Of a stretch of DNA of 64,000 nt, positions 45,007 to 57,363 are shown in pieces. A program made the translations under genes and the position numbers. The first letter of the stretch is position 1. Every line of letters starts with the position of its first letter. The stretch is from Lepas anatifera (Eukaryota; Arthropoda; Thecostraca; Lepadidae), in contig JAOTON010000896.1 of NCBI GenBank assembly GCA_034440635.1, forward strand, positions 620,001-684,000. The letters are read 5' to 3'. The notes under the pieces are model-generated. The model had not been told where the DNA came from. It saw nothing but the letters and a program-made list of their open reading frames with translations, and searched no databases.

Positions 45007-45065
45007 ACACTTCCTTCGTGTTGAATGACACTTCCTTCGTCCTAAAGGACACTTCCTTAGTGCTC
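45007..45065 (+). repeat. 21-bp tandem repeat, about three copies
   Basis: ACACTTCCTTCGT recurs every 21 bp. The minus strand reads as a heptapeptide repeat (TKEVSFR-like), explained by the unit length. Confidence 0.85.
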
Positions 45066-47063
45066 ACATATGCTCTTGCTTACCGTTCCTTGATGGTATG
45101 AATGTGTGTTATGAATTAAGGAAGAACATATTAAACAATTTGTGCTATCAATTTTCAGCTTTGCGTCTGGGGAAGGGTGCCTATTTTTTGGCTGAGCCCG
45201 AAATAAGCAAACGGCTTTTTTACTGCTTGGATATTTGATGCATTGCGATACCACCTGTTTTATTGGGCTCCGTGACTGTATACGCGTTTGGTCCTTTGCA
45301 ATTCTCAGTGACTGTTTGTTCCGTATTTTGGTGTGGCACACTTGAGGACATTTGTGTGGGCGGGAGGCCACTTTCGCTTTGAAGCCCCTACGGTCGTTTG
45401 ATGACAGATATCTTCAGTGTTTTGTCAACAGTGAAATCGAATATCTGAGTTTGGAAGTAGATGTCACATGGCTGAACAGTCAAACCAAATGCGTCGGTGA
45501 CTACTTCTCGTATTTGTTGGTTGCCTAGCAACGCGGCAGAGCCAACTCTCCCGGGCAGATGCGTAAGCCTAAGCTGACGGTCAGTCAGCTGTTACAGCGA
45601 GTTAGCGAGGGTGTTGCTGAATCCCAGCGATCCATTTTTAAGATTGATTTATTGTGTGGTGTCTGCTCTGTCTGCGTTTGCCACATTATTGGGACGCTAG
45701 TACAAAGCCGTCTCTTAAGTCTTCCTACCAACTACAAGATAAACGCAGTGCAGGACTTTGCGATCGAATCAATACTCTTACACCATTAGCGCCGGTTGAC
45801 AGCTCCATTGCGAGTTTTGTTTGAATGCGTTACTTAAACGTGGGGAGATCGAAGAGTTTTCTTTTCAATAAGTTTCCTGCGCGCATCCTTCAATGAAAAG
45901 ATTGTGCTTGAATGTGCGAGTTGTCGGAGCGGCTAGGAAAGCTGGGGCTGGGGTCAGAGCTCCAACACATTGCAGAGATCCCGACCAGTGCCCTATCTGA
46001 CCTCAGCGGTTTCATCGATCGAGAAGCCCCGCGGGGCTGGCTTTTGCGCAGGGTGGCAGTTCCGGACAGCTTGTCCTTGGCAGGGCTTGCGCTGGGTGAT
46101 GGTGCTTGGCGAGAAGAAGGGTGCTGATGGCTGACACGTGGAGGTCCGTTATCTGGGGGATCGGACACGCTGTTTACTGAACGGCGGGTGGTGGGGAAAG
46201 GCAACGTGGAGGGGTAGGGGGGCAGGGGGGCTGTTGACGTGACGACCTTGGCGTCAGCTCACCATGTCAAAACACTCAGCCATGACAGCAATGTGAAACC
46301 TTAAGCACTGCTTGAAACCACGTTCAAGAAACCTGACTGACCTATGTACTTTCAAGAAACCCAGGTATAACGGTATGTGATTTCATCTTTAGTGTATTTT
46401 GCACGATCAAAAATATTGAGACTGATTAATGAGGAGAGTGTGGATATGCAATGGATATCCCCATGCATTATACGATTCGCGGGCTGCTTTATTCAAACAA
46501 TGTTTCCAATCCTCTCATTTTAGAACAGTTTATGGCACATTCGACAAAGTGTGGTATTAAGTCTTACAACCATTCCCCACTGGGGCTGATACAATCTTAC
46601 TGCGCCAATCCGCAACCTGGCTTTCGATCATCCAACGCTACGGGCCTAAAATCCACTAAATATGCTCATTACAAAAACAATGTATCAGGACATGATGTTA
46701 CGTAATGTAATGTAGCACAAGTCCGCCGTGAATACTTTGATAGCCAGTGAACCTGCCGCTGTGATTTTCCGTTTGGTGACCAGCCTGCTGGAACGGACTC
46801 GGAGCGCGGTGGGTACCCGGCACGAGGGTCACAGCCGGCCGCGGCAGCTAATGACTGGAACATTGCCGCTCCAGCACCGCTGAAAGTGGTGTGAGTGAAC
46901 ACTGCTCTCACTGAGGCCCGCCTCCCCTGCAGGCCCGCTTAGGTCATACGCAATCGTTTTTTCAACTTGAAGCGCTTTCGATCTCAGTTATGTTGCGATC
47001 CCTCCACGGCTGCGGTGAATGTCCAAGGTCATGCCTCGTTGATCAGTATCTTCTCACCATTTC

Positions 47064-47065
<2 letters not shown>
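45066..47065. other. No gene seen
   Basis: This covers 2 kb. A 76-codon frame at 45559-45789 begins with ATG but has no recognisable domain. GC-rich patches at 45.9-46.2 and 46.75-46.95 kb are unremarkable. Confidence 0.4.
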
Positions 47066-47105
<40 letters not shown>

Positions 47106-47165
47106 CCCTCTCTCTCTCTATCCTCCTCTCTTCATTTCTTCTCTGCCCCTCTCTACCTCTCTCCG
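47066..47165 (+). repeat. TC microsatellite
   Basis: Long run of TC dinucleotides with CC and AT interruptions. It generates spurious serine/leucine-rich frames. Confidence 0.95.
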
Positions 47166-47790
47166 TCCAATTTACCGAGATCATGATGGCCTCGGGAGTT
47201 GCTCCGTGGAGCCTGAGTTGGCCCGTTATCAGCCTTGTTTGCTGGAGTTTGCCTGTTTTGCCTGCCATTGTAGAAGCTAGACCACCGTGGAATTGCGAAC
47301 GGAGCACATGAATGAAAATGGGGAGCTTCATTTTATTGATATAAAACAACATTCTCGTGCGATTGTTGGAACATTCACCGGTATTCTATCATAGCGGAAA
47401 CGGTTAACTGAGATGTGGGAGTGCAATGATTAAACCAACGTAATCGTGAAATCTGTAGATGCAAGGACAAGCTAGCTTATCCACACTGGTGTCCACACTA
47501 CCATGTCAGTTTTATGCATCACTCAGGGTAATATGAATATATTTTCATTGTCTAACCAAAGAAAGTAAGTAGCTTCATGGTATCGTGGTCTCGAAAGACA
47601 GCTGCCTGAGTCTCAGACAAGCCTTCGTTTGTTTGTTTTTTCTGTGATCCAGGCTCTCTGCAGTGACCGAATCGAATTGTGTTGGGTGTTGAGTCTCGGC
47701 AGTGGGACGTAGACCGATCTGCCGCCTCGCCTGGGGGCGTTCAGTGACATCTCCAACACCGTGGCTGACGCATCGCCTCAGCACCCCACG
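47166..47790. other. No gene seen
   Basis: Ordinary DNA. Confidence 0.4.
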
Positions 47791-48035
47791 CCACTGCGGT
47801 ACCCGCTACACGGCCACGCCGCCCTGTCAGTACTGGGAGAGGTGTAGTGTCAGTACCTGACGGTCACCGCCTGCCACTGCGGTACCCGCTACACGGCCAC
47901 GCCGCCCTGTCAGTACCGGGAGAGGTGTAGTGTCAGTACATGTCGGTCACCGCCGTGGCACCCGCTACACGGCCACGCTCCCTGTGTCAGTACTGGGAGA
48001 GGTGTAGCGTCAGTACCTGACGGTCACCGGCCGCA
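47791..48035 (+). repeat. 83-bp tandem repeat, three copies
   Basis: Units start near 47791, 47874 and 47953, each with CGCTACACGGCCACGC, CCTGTCAGTACTGGGAGAGG and TGTCGGTCAC-like phrases. The first two are nearly identical; the third is slightly shortened. Confidence 0.93.
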
Positions 48036-48082
48036 GATGCTGCCGCCAGAGAGCACCTGCCAATATCGAGACACAGGACCAC

Positions 48083-48240
48083 CACGGGCGGATCTAGACC
48101 AAACTGGGGGGGGCAACCCGTGTAAAATCGTAAAGCTCTAGTGCTTCCTAGTGCTTCTGAAGAAAATCGGGCAAAAGTGGATAAAATCTGGCTGCTTTGG
48201 GTGACCAGGACCGAACTGGCTGCCCCTGGAACCGCTCCTG
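48083..48240 (+). mobile_element. Probable hAT-like MITE
   Basis: It starts CACGGGCGGATCTAG with a following G-run, and ends CTGGAACCGCTCCTG, which is roughly inverted to the start. The flanks AGGACCAC and CGCGCTGC do not match, so the boundaries or age are uncertain. It has no coding capacity. Confidence 0.45.
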
Positions 48241-48635
48241 CGCGCTGCGGCTAACGATGTGTGCTCAGCTCTGTGAGTGTGTATTCTGTGAGAAGTAAGA
48301 AATAGCTGTAGAGAAGCACAGTGAGATCAGCTCATGGTTCGAGGCCTAGACTGGGAGAGGATATAGGATCGTCACACATCTCTGTCACTGTAATACACTT
48401 TTTCCTGCTTCAAAACAGTAATACGTTATTTGCGCCTTGACTGTAATGCTGCCAGTGCATATCGACACGATACTGATGCAGCTGTTTGCGAGGTTGTTGA
48501 CTCGCTGTGTTTTTACCATGCACACTTCCTGCAGCGGTTTTTTCTGTCCGACACCAGGTGCTAAGACCCTCTGCCAGGTGGGACTTGCTGCCAACGCTGA
48601 AACCAGCTATGTATGCAGATAACCGTTTCATCCAT
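48241..48635. other. No gene seen
   Basis: Ordinary DNA. Confidence 0.4.
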
Positions 48636-48960
48636 TGAGCCCTCCGCCGTATGTTGAGACCTGCTGTTATACGCCATGCCACCAACTGTGAGCTGGTGCT
48701 GAAAACTAGCGCCGTGTGCTGAGACCGTGTGTGCTAAAACCCGTGTTCTGTGCTGAGACCCCCGGTGCTGAGACACGGTGCCCTGTGCTGAGACCTGGTG
48801 TCGTGTCTGAGACCCGCCGCCGTGTATTGAGATCCGGTGGCGTGCACTAAGACCCGGTTCCCTGTGCTGGGTTCTGCTGCCCTGTGCTGAGACCCGGTGC
48901 TGAGACCCGGCGCCGTGTGCTGAGACCCAGCGCCGTGTGCTGAGACCCGGTGCCGTGTGG
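48636..48960 (+). repeat. About 20-bp degenerate minisatellite
   Basis: The phrase GTGCTGAGACCCGGTGCCGT recurs with many variants. Copies at the right end (48890-48955) are nearly perfect and those at the left are worn, so the array was probably extended or homogenised most recently on its right side. Confidence 0.9.
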
Positions 48961-49849
48961 GGTGGTCACCAGGCCTGAGGTGGTCGCCTTTACGCAGTGA
49001 GCTGGGTCACTCGTGACCCGGGCGAACCGTTACCTCCCTGTCGGGGAGGGCAGAGCCGGAGAGCTGGGGAAGAGTAAGAGAGCGCTGTAATTACAGCACA
49101 AAGGAGCCCGGTCTCCGCTCGCCCCAGCGCCGTGATGGGCGGTCTGTAATCTCAGCGCATCCCATTTGTGAACGTTTTGTCAAGGTGTCAGTCCTGGGTA
49201 AAGTACTTGTTTGATCTTTGACGGCCAGTTTCAAGTTCAAAATTAGTTTGAAGCTGACCGTCAGTGTTCCGTTTGGAAGCTGCAACAAAGCGTGATAAAT
49301 TGGTGCCTCGGCGTGGGTCGGGACGGAACCTGTCTGTTCCGTTTTCTCGTCACTGAATCAGCTTCCCTGACACGACATGACATGACAGTCACAAATCATA
49401 GGCTGTCAGAACCCCGCGCCTGTCATGACGGAACAGGAACACCGCTGTCACATCACCAAGCCCCCGTTGAATCGGTGTTGGTGCTGTCATGATGACTGGT
49501 CACCGTGTATTCGTCAATATTGTTTGTTCCAGGAGGTCTGCTGTTGTGCTAATTCAAACCAGCTTTTGATTTATATATATTTTGCAGTGCTGAGCCGAGG
49601 AGCAGGATTATAAGTCGATAATTTGTTTAATGTCCTGCCCCCTCGAATCCCAAAGGCGTTCTTAAAGGCATTTGTATGAAACTCAATCCGATGTCTTGTT
49701 ACAGTATGACCAATAATTTGTGTTTTTACCTATTGTATTATGAGGATTCTGATGAAATGCCCGATCTGTTGATATGCCTGAATATATAACCTCAGTGTAT
49801 TGGCTCCATTTTGCATTCAGGATTCAAAGAGATAGACCTTTAAACATCG
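48961..49849. other. No gene seen
   Basis: Ordinary DNA with no recognisable product. Confidence 0.4.
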
Positions 49850-50010
49850 TATCAGCTTTCGACTTAAATGATTTTACCCCGCTGACATATATCGCACATG
49901 CAAATCGTATATTGCTGAGTGATAAGTCGCCAAGAGGGCCATCAGACGGCTGCGTGGCGAAATGCCTATACCCGCCGAGCCCTATCAGATTAGACTTATC
50001 TGATATCCTG
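49850..50010. promoter_or_regulatory. Candidate cis-regulatory segment with an octamer
   Basis: The segment contains ATGCAAAT (the POU-factor octamer) near 49899, CTGAGTGATAAGTCGCC, and CAGATTAGACTTATCTGAT with paired GATTA/TATC cores. It also has an open frame of about 90 codons with no recognisable domain. Regulatory function is inference. Confidence 0.2.
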
Positions 50011-50440
50011 ATGAAACGCATGCTCACTCATTCCCTCCATTGTGACTAATCTGGACTCCCTCTGCCAGGTACGGTACCGATGAAAGATTCTCCGAGGATA
50101 GACCACTGCCCGGGGACCTGTTATCACACACGTAAGTAACCGAGTCGAAGCCTCAGCGCACCCCCAGGTTTTACCACCTCGATTTTCATCGCACAATCGC
50201 ACTCACACGTCACGTATGTGCAACGCGTGTCTGTGTGCCTGGCGCAAACAAGATAAAGAAAGTCACCGTGTCACGGCAGCTTGCCCTGGTGCTTCCTGCC
50301 ATAAATTAAACGTTGTTCCATTGCCGGGCATCAGATCGCGATTCTCTGCACCAAATCTATCGTTACATCACTGTGACAGATTTGGGCTCTGTTCCTGAGC
50401 CTTCGAACCTCGCGCCGCCATGATTCCATTGAGCTGAATG
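50011..50440. other. No gene seen
   Basis: Ordinary DNA. Confidence 0.35.
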
Positions 50441-50841
50441 ACACGACGGCTTGATAGTGGTGAGTGTTTAAGCCCCGGCCCGGCGCGTCGGCGGGAGGAG
50501 CGCGCGATAGCGCGGTGCAGTTGAGCCCGCGGCCGGGTCGGGGCGCCATCGTCGCGTCGGCTGCGTCGCGCGTGCGGCCGCTGTCCGCTCCTGAGTCGCT
50601 GCCGACGAGTGCCCCCGAGAGGGTCTTGTGAGGGGAGAGGGGGAGTGCAGAAGCTCTGCGGGGACTCGGTGGTGGAGGAATTGTCTGATCCGTCATGTGC
50701 GTCTGAGCAGAGGCTCTGGTGCGTTGACGTTCGATTAGCGTCAGCAATTCTGTGCGACTGAATTTGCCTCAGCTTCAGCGACGCTTGATGTGCGACTGAA
50801 TTCGCCGATTCGAGGTTATTCGACGTCCTAGCCTCTGTCGT
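50441..50841 (+). other. CpG-rich segment ending in a splice-donor string; possible non-coding first exon
   Basis: A CpG island (50470-50620) is followed by DNA with the near-repeat TGTGCGACTGAATT (50750 and 50790) and ends TCGT|GTAAGTACATTTT at 50841/50842, followed by a T-rich intron-like stretch. No start codon with a convincing frame is present. The reading as an untranslated first exon is inference. Confidence 0.2.
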
Positions 50842-51035
50842 GTAAGTACATTTTCCTGCTTGAAAACTGGACTTTTCGCAGGTTAATTGTATCCTAGACT
50901 ATCGAATACATACGTGAGAGGCTCATCATAACACCCGCTTTCGTTCTCTTGCGTCCTCGTCGTCTCATCTAATTCACGAAACCTAGAACTCTATACCAAA
51001 GTTGCTCCAAAATGCAAACGGAGCGGTATTTGCTT
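50842..51035. other. No gene seen
   Basis: Short spacer before the next minisatellite. Confidence 0.3.
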
Positions 51036-52228
51036 GGTCCTTACTCTGCAGAGCTCCAGCGTGTCGTAGTCAATGTCCCAGTCCTCACTCTGCGGAGTTC
51101 CAGCGTGTCGTAGTCAATGTCTCAGTCCTCACTCTGCGGAGCTCCAACGTGTCGTAGTTCAATGTCCCAGTCCTCACTCTGCGGAGTTCCAGCGTGTCTA
51201 GTCAATGCCCCAATCCCAGTCAATGTCCCATTCCACACTCTGTGGAGCTCCAGCGTGTCTAGTCAATGTCCCAGTCCTCACTCTGTGGACTTCCAGCGTG
51301 TCTAGTCAATGTCCCAGTCCTCACTCTGCGGAGCTCCAGCGTGTCTAGTCAATGTCCCAATCCCAGTCAATGTCCCATTCCTCACTCTGTGGAGCTCCAA
51401 CGTGTCTAGTCAATGTCCCAGTCCTCACTCTGCGGAGTTCCAGCGTGTCTAGTCAATGTCCCAGTCCCAGTCAATGTCCCATTCCTCACTCTGTGGAGTT
51501 TCAGCGTGTCGTAGTCAATGTCCCAGTCCTCAGTGGTGGATCCAGGGGGGCAAAAAGGCAATTGTCCCCCAAACGGAAAAGCTCGGGGCAAAACTATGTT
51601 TTTGCCCCCAAAGCGATCGACCTCCTTTTTCCCGACTCCTTTATAGTTTGTAAGCAAGATTTTGGTGCTCCAACTCTCAACTTCAAACAGAATTAGTGAA
51701 GTTCAGTGTAAATACTGGGACTTGGATAGGAAAAAGTATCTTGAGCCCATATTTTTCACCCTGTGGCATTTTTTTTGTCTTTCGTCTCCAGTGTCCCAAA
51801 TCCTCACTCTGCGAAGCTCCAGCGTGTCGTAGTCAATGTCCCAGTCCTCACTCTGCGGAGCTCCAAGCGTGTCGTAGTCAATGTCCCAATCCCAGTCAAT
51901 GTCCCAGTCCTCACTCTGCGGAGTTCCAGCGTGTCGTAGTCAATGTCCCAATCCCAGTCAATGTCCCAGTGCTCACTCTGCGGAGCCCCAGCCTGTCGTA
52001 GTCAATGTCCCAGTCCTCACCCTGCGGAGCTCCAGCGTGTCGTAGTCAATGTCCCAGTCCTCACTCTGCGGAGCTCCAGCGTGTCGTAGTCAATGTCCCA
52101 ATCCCAGTCAATGTCCCAATCCCAGTCAATGTCCCAGTCCTCACTCTGCGGAGCTCCAGCGTGTCGTAGTCAATGTCCCAATCCCAGTCAATGTCCCAGT
52201 CCTCACTCTGCGATGTTCCAGCGTGTCG
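51036..52228 (+). repeat. 44-bp minisatellite with 18-bp sub-duplication
   Basis: The unit contains AGTCAATGTCCCAGTCCTCA, CTCTGCGGAG and TCCAGCGTGTCGT. In many units the piece CCAATCCCAGTCAATGTC (18 bp) is duplicated. GTGTCGTAG and GTGTCTAG versions form separate blocks, the latter mainly at 51190-51450. The array is split by a MITE-like insertion at 51531-51793. Frames crossing it are by-products. Confidence 0.95.
51531..51793 (+). mobile_element. MITE-like insertion in the 44-bp minisatellite
   Basis: It begins CAGTGGTGGATCCAGGGGGG, the hAT-like terminus used elsewhere in the window, and array sequence resumes at TCCCAAATCCTCACTCTGCG. The right terminus ends CCAGTG and is worn. The flanks CCAGTCCT and CAAATCCT agree at 6 of 8 positions, but this comparison is confounded by the array sequence itself. 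Confidence 0.7.
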
Positions 52229-53578
52229 TGGTCAGTGCCACCTGTGCTTCGGCTGGAGAGTCAGACCGACGCGCTGTAGTTATCGTGACAGCACAAAGAC
52301 CAGAGGAAAACCTGATCGTGACAGCAAAGACGCCGGAAAAAATCGGATCTGGGCAACGTGGTTGGGAAAACCTCGGGGAACTAGGAGACTGGATATTACC
52401 TTAACTGAAGCTGACACCCACTGCGGTACGAATGAGCCCTTCAGTATATATTAGTATCACAATCTGGAACTTGACCTTTTCATTCTGTGCGCGAGAATAG
52501 TAGTTTCGTCTCTCAAAATAAACCGCAAGTCCGTTCCTGCAGGAAACCCAATATCTCGGGCGAAAATTGGTCGTCGCAGAAGAAAATTAATGAAATTTCC
52601 GACTTCTTCCTGACAGTGTAAATAGTGGATTGGTCGACAGCAGCGTTCTAATCATTGATAAATGTCTTTCTTCGGAATATCATTGACTTTAAGCCTACCC
52701 AGGGGTCAAATGCTCAAATGGGGTTAAATATCCGCTCTGTTAAAAAGTGGAGACCTCCAGGACTGTGTGGTTTGACTATCGGATGTTAATAAAAACATTG
52801 AATATAGTTCGCAAACGGGTTCCACTACTGCCGGTGCGATAACCGAGTGGTGAGCGGATCGGACGGGTAGCTTGGAGGGGTGGGTTACGGGCGGCTGGCA
52901 GTGGTAGCCAGGCGAGGACTGCCGAGCTTACAATGTCTGGGTGCACCGCACTCGCCAAATCTGCGGTCTTCAAACTTTGAGAACGTGCTCGTGGCCGTAT
53001 GGGTAACATGTGTGATTCAGAACCCTCGAGTTTTAATTCTTTATTTGTTTGAATAGTTTGATGTCTTGACATTAAATTTGTATTTTAATGTTTCTACATG
53101 CGAATGAAACAGAATGCAGTCTTAAGTAAACACTTCCCTCGTCTATTTCACACAACGTCAACAGATCAGACGTTTGCAGATGATTTAAGATGCGAAACTG
53201 CAAACACCTGAAACGACGATGGTTGTATATTGCGTGACACTTGAGAATATGCTCGTTTGGAAGCCCAGTCCGGGACACGTATTAAATTCAGGTTCATTGC
53301 AATATATTGCTTTTTGGGCGAAAGCGACAGTATTCCTGAGGCGTAGCATAATTAATCCAAAGGTAGAGATAGCTACTCTAGGTATTACAAGTACAAAAGT
53401 TTGCTGACAATTGAGAGATGATATTTTGCATAACACCTCGCAGAAGTGTACCAAACATTAGTGCAGTACAGACAATCTGAAACACTGCGTCGAAGGGAAA
53501 TATTTACGGTTTTTGTTTACTCAATTACAACTTCCATCCAACGAGATCCACCTTGGTGCGTCGACTCACTCGATTTAA
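52229..53578. other. No gene seen
   Basis: This covers 1.3 kb of ordinary DNA. Overlapping frames near 53.2-53.45 kb on both strands are not recognisable. Confidence 0.4.
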
Positions 53579-53896
53579 GTGGGCGCTCAAACCACCTCGC
53601 TGTCCATCAGTGCCGTTGTTCCGGGTGGAGTAGGCGGGTGCTTTATTGGACCTCTTCTGCCCACCTCTGACCCGGCGAGCTCGGTTCCCACCGTGCAGCC
53701 GCCGCGGGGCCTGTCGGCTGCGTCGTCGGCGTCGTCGGCGTCGGTCGCGTCGCCCGACACCCGCGATGGATCGCCATCGCCGGACGGATTCACACTGGCG
53801 CCGCGCCGGAATCTGTTAAAAAGCGGCGTACAATGGCGCGGCGGTGGTGGCGGGCTGGGCTATTGTGGCGCGATGGCCGAGATGCGGCCTGGCTAG
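53579..53896 (+). other. GC-rich open frame, serine/proline-rich, unrecognised
   Basis: A plus-strand frame of about 105 codons includes SAASSASSASVASPDTRDGS, encoded partly by a GTCGTCGGC triplet run. An opposite-strand frame is also open (aspartate/alanine-rich). No domain, acceptor or donor clearly supports an exon, so a low-complexity exon and plain composition are both possible. Confidence 0.15.
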
Positions 53897-54044
53897 CGGA
53901 CCTCGCCGCCGCTGGCGGTGGTGCCGCCCTCAGCATCCGACCGTCGCATGAGGCGCCGCCATCAGCCTCCGCCCTCTCAAAGCCTGAGCATGCAGCATCC
54001 GACTGCTGGACATCCGGTCATCTCATGTGCTGCTCTAAACATCG

Positions 54045-54170
54045 GAACCCTGCTCGCGGCGCCGCTCGAACACTGCTGCTCGCGGCGCCACCAAACGCTG
54101 CTCGCGGCCACAACTCTGCTCGCGCCCGAACAGCTGCTCGCGGCGCCGCTCGAACATTGCTCATAGCGCC
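54045..54170 (+). repeat. GCTCGCGGC minisatellite
   Basis: CTGCTCGCGGCGCCGCTCGAACA and worn forms recur five times at about 20-30 bp spacing. The first and last copies are the best matched. Confidence 0.85.
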
Positions 54171-57100
54171 ACCCTGGTTTGCGAGGCCTCAGTACCTGAC
54201 CTTGATTCCTCCTCTTCAGCGTCATACCTTCACCTCTAGCGTCGATCCCAGCATCCTACGTTTGGGCACTATATGGCCTCACCAGGCTGGTGCGCCCACT
54301 AAACCCAAATAACCAGCATCCTGCGTTATGGTGCAGCGGTGCATCCAGCGCCGCTGGTCCGTCGCTTTACCTACTGCTGTGCGGGGTGCAGTGGTGCTGC
54401 CCGTCACCTCGCCTCACTAGTATAGTGGCCGCTAAGTAAATACAAATCAAATCATTTATGGGTTAAACAGTGGCAATCAGATGCTATAAGTTATTATTTA
54501 GCACTCCGCATGCCGGCTTAATGCATTGGTAACTTTATATCTGCTTTTACGTTTTGATGCCATATTCTGAAGGGACCAACGGTACTGCTGAAGGAAGGAC
54601 CAATGTAATATAGCTCCAAGCCTTTCAGTGGAGAAGATCTTGAAATAAGGCGGGCTTCGCATACGAACTTGATCTGTGCACCTGATTAACTGATTATTAG
54701 TCCTACAACGCCATTCTTGCACTAACTATATTTCCCGTTACTCCATGACTTGAAAACTTCTCCTCTAACGAGTGAAAGTGGTCTCATGACGGCCTTGTTC
54801 TGAAGACGCTTGCTGAAGCTCACGATTTTGAGGTATGTATGTAAACTCTTCATTTACCGCTCCATCTAAATGCAAATCTAAAGCACGCCAGTATCTGCCT
54901 GAGAAAATGAGCGGGGCATCTGGAAGTGAACTCTGTGCAAACGAATTGTTGAAATTGCCGGGTATGGACTCCTTTCCCACGCAAGACCGAATAGCACAGG
55001 CACGCACCTTATCCAAGGCTAAACAAAGAGACGTTCTGGCGTATCGTGTCTCGAGAGATCTGTATATATGCGGTCTGACAGTACGACGGGTAGGAGGAAG
55101 CGGAGAGAAACGGAAAACTGACGCCCGGAGAGCCGGGCATGCAAATACAGCGCGTGTCTGGGTGGATGGGAAACAAACCTGACACAACAGGATCGTGAGT
55201 GAAATGATCATCTATCAAACAGAATAATGGAAGTGGGCTACACGGTCTTAGGCAGGTAGGTGCCTCTGGATAATTGAAGCCTGAGAATCTGGTGACTGTT
55301 TAGGTTTGTGACCATAACAGCAGACGCGCATTTGTCTTAGCCTTAGCGACGGAAATGGTTCGTTTGCACGGGCGGTAGCAACGGAAACTCCGCACTTGTA
55401 ACTTGATAATGAAGCTCTCGCCCCGGTGCTTTCGATGACGATTGTCGACCTTCAGGGCGTCTGTGGCCGTCGTTTTTGGCTGCCTGTCGCCGCAGCCCGG
55501 TGCGTTGACTGGTCGGAATGCTTGCTGCGTGAACTGCGTGCCGGGCGGGACAGACCCCGCCCCGGCGGCTGACAGCGGCCCAACAGTGCAGCCAGTGCCC
55601 TGAGCGGAGCGGGTTGTGGCCGCCTGGCGCCGCGTGGTGTCGCATTCTGGCAGGTAGTGGGTATCTGCATACCGGGTCACAGGGCCAAGTCACATGCCGT
55701 CGCCCAAACCAGTTAGCAACGGCCGGGCACGCTGATGAACGGTAAAGGTTGGTCCAACTGCGCGGCAGACGTGCGTTAACGATCCTGAGCCGGTTGAGGT
55801 CTGGACTAGGTGCATGTGTTTTGTTAGCTCAACGATTTTGATCAATCCTTGATCATTACGTGCTGGAATGATCCATCCCCTTTCTCTTTGGTCACGCATG
55901 GACTTCTTGTACAGGACTCGTAGATATGGAACGTAAGATATCATTCAGAACTGAAAGGTCTCACAAATATTTCAGGTTCTGGCCGTTCATATAATCCGTA
56001 AATTGATGGTGCGGCGAATTTAAGTGCTGTGTGTGGTGTGAAATACCAAAATATTACGAGAATAACAAAACCTTCCGTTAATCCTATGTATGACGGTGAG
56101 TTTAACACAGCTGTAATCATTCCGCGACGAGGAGTCCTGACAGTGAATTCACATCGGCGACCGGTGAGGGATGGTAATGCGAGTGAAATTCCAATTCCCA
56201 CGGGAAAAAGGAGGGAGAACACCCTCCTGCTGTAGCCAGCAGTTATCAATACGTGTGTCAGGCTCCTCCCACCGCCTTCGGCCGCCGCCCACCCTCCTAC
56301 GAGCACATTCCGACCACGCACGTGTGAACACGGCACAGAGAACCTACAAAAAGCGGGCACCATCGCCGGTAAACAGCCGGAGGGTATGGCGGCAGCAGCG
56401 CCAGGGTCAGGCCAACCGACCGCCTGCCGACCGGCCAGACCGCAGACGAAACAGTGTCGGAGCCGGCTCTCAGCGGGCGGCCGACTGCCGGCCAGGGAAA
56501 TGGGTGTCTACCTGCCTCGGAAGGCACACAGGAGTATCGGTAATGGCTATCAGAATCATTTGATTGTAATTCAGCTCTGTTGAGGAACGAGTTTGCCGGA
56601 CATATTGCTGCCATTGTGATTTTTTTAAAAAAAACGTGCCGCAGAAAAAAATGTGACGAGCGCAGTGCGATTATTGCGGCGGGAGTGGAATTAATCGCAC
56701 AGCGTGTGTAGGTAGCAGAACCCAAACTTTATAAATAAGAAATCTCACCAGGTGGATGTATTGAGGTCAGAAACTAATAATTTTGAGCTGTAAACTAGCC
56801 CAAACACACTTGTTACATTAAAAGAAACGAGAAGAAAACAGATCACTCTTCTATTTCTGGCCGGCCTTAAAGCATCCTGTCAGAGTTGTTTCTTGCCCCG
56901 CCCATCTGCTCGGTCTGTCCGGCTATAAATCGCTGCCGAGCGGATGCGGTCGAGTCCCCTTCTGCGCGTGCCTGGTTCTTGCGTCCGACCGCCATCGGCG
57001 CTTCTCAGCGACGGTGGGTCCATCTGAGGCAGCCGAAACGCCATAAGGACGTTTTCAATGCAAAACAGATATGGATGGAAAATAAACACATTAAGGAATG

Positions 57101-57363
57101 CTTCATGGATGCTTGACTGTACATCGGTGGATACCATTTTGCTGGAATATTGTGGTTTTTCACCTCGGCGCGCCGTCCGGCCGCATCAGACGCGGCGCCG
57201 GATGCGCCGATGATTTAGGGGCGCGACGGGGAGGGGTGGGCACCGCCGTGACCGCCGCGGCGACGGGAATAGGCGCGTCGCAGATGGCGGCCCGTCGGCG
57301 AGAGTGGCTTGATTGGGAGTTCTGCCCGCCGCGGTAGTCTGCCGGAGAACCCGCTCTGACCCC
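54171..57363. other. No gene seen
   Basis: This covers 3.2 kb. Frames at 54.8-55.2, 55.3-55.7 and 55.9-56.7 kb were read and are not recognisable. A GC-rich island lies at 57.15-57.35 kb. Confidence 0.4.

Noticed and set aside
48310..48350. tRNA T-loop-like GGTTCGAGGCC
   Set aside because: No acceptor stem or D- and anticodon-arm pairing could be found around it.
51117..52454. Repeated SQSSLCGAP-type frames
   Set aside because: They are translations of the 44-bp minisatellite, broken into several phases.
53579..53896. Ser-rich low-complexity exon
   Set aside because: Both strands are open, the sequence is a triplet run in GC-rich DNA and no splice context was found; kept only as a low-confidence note.
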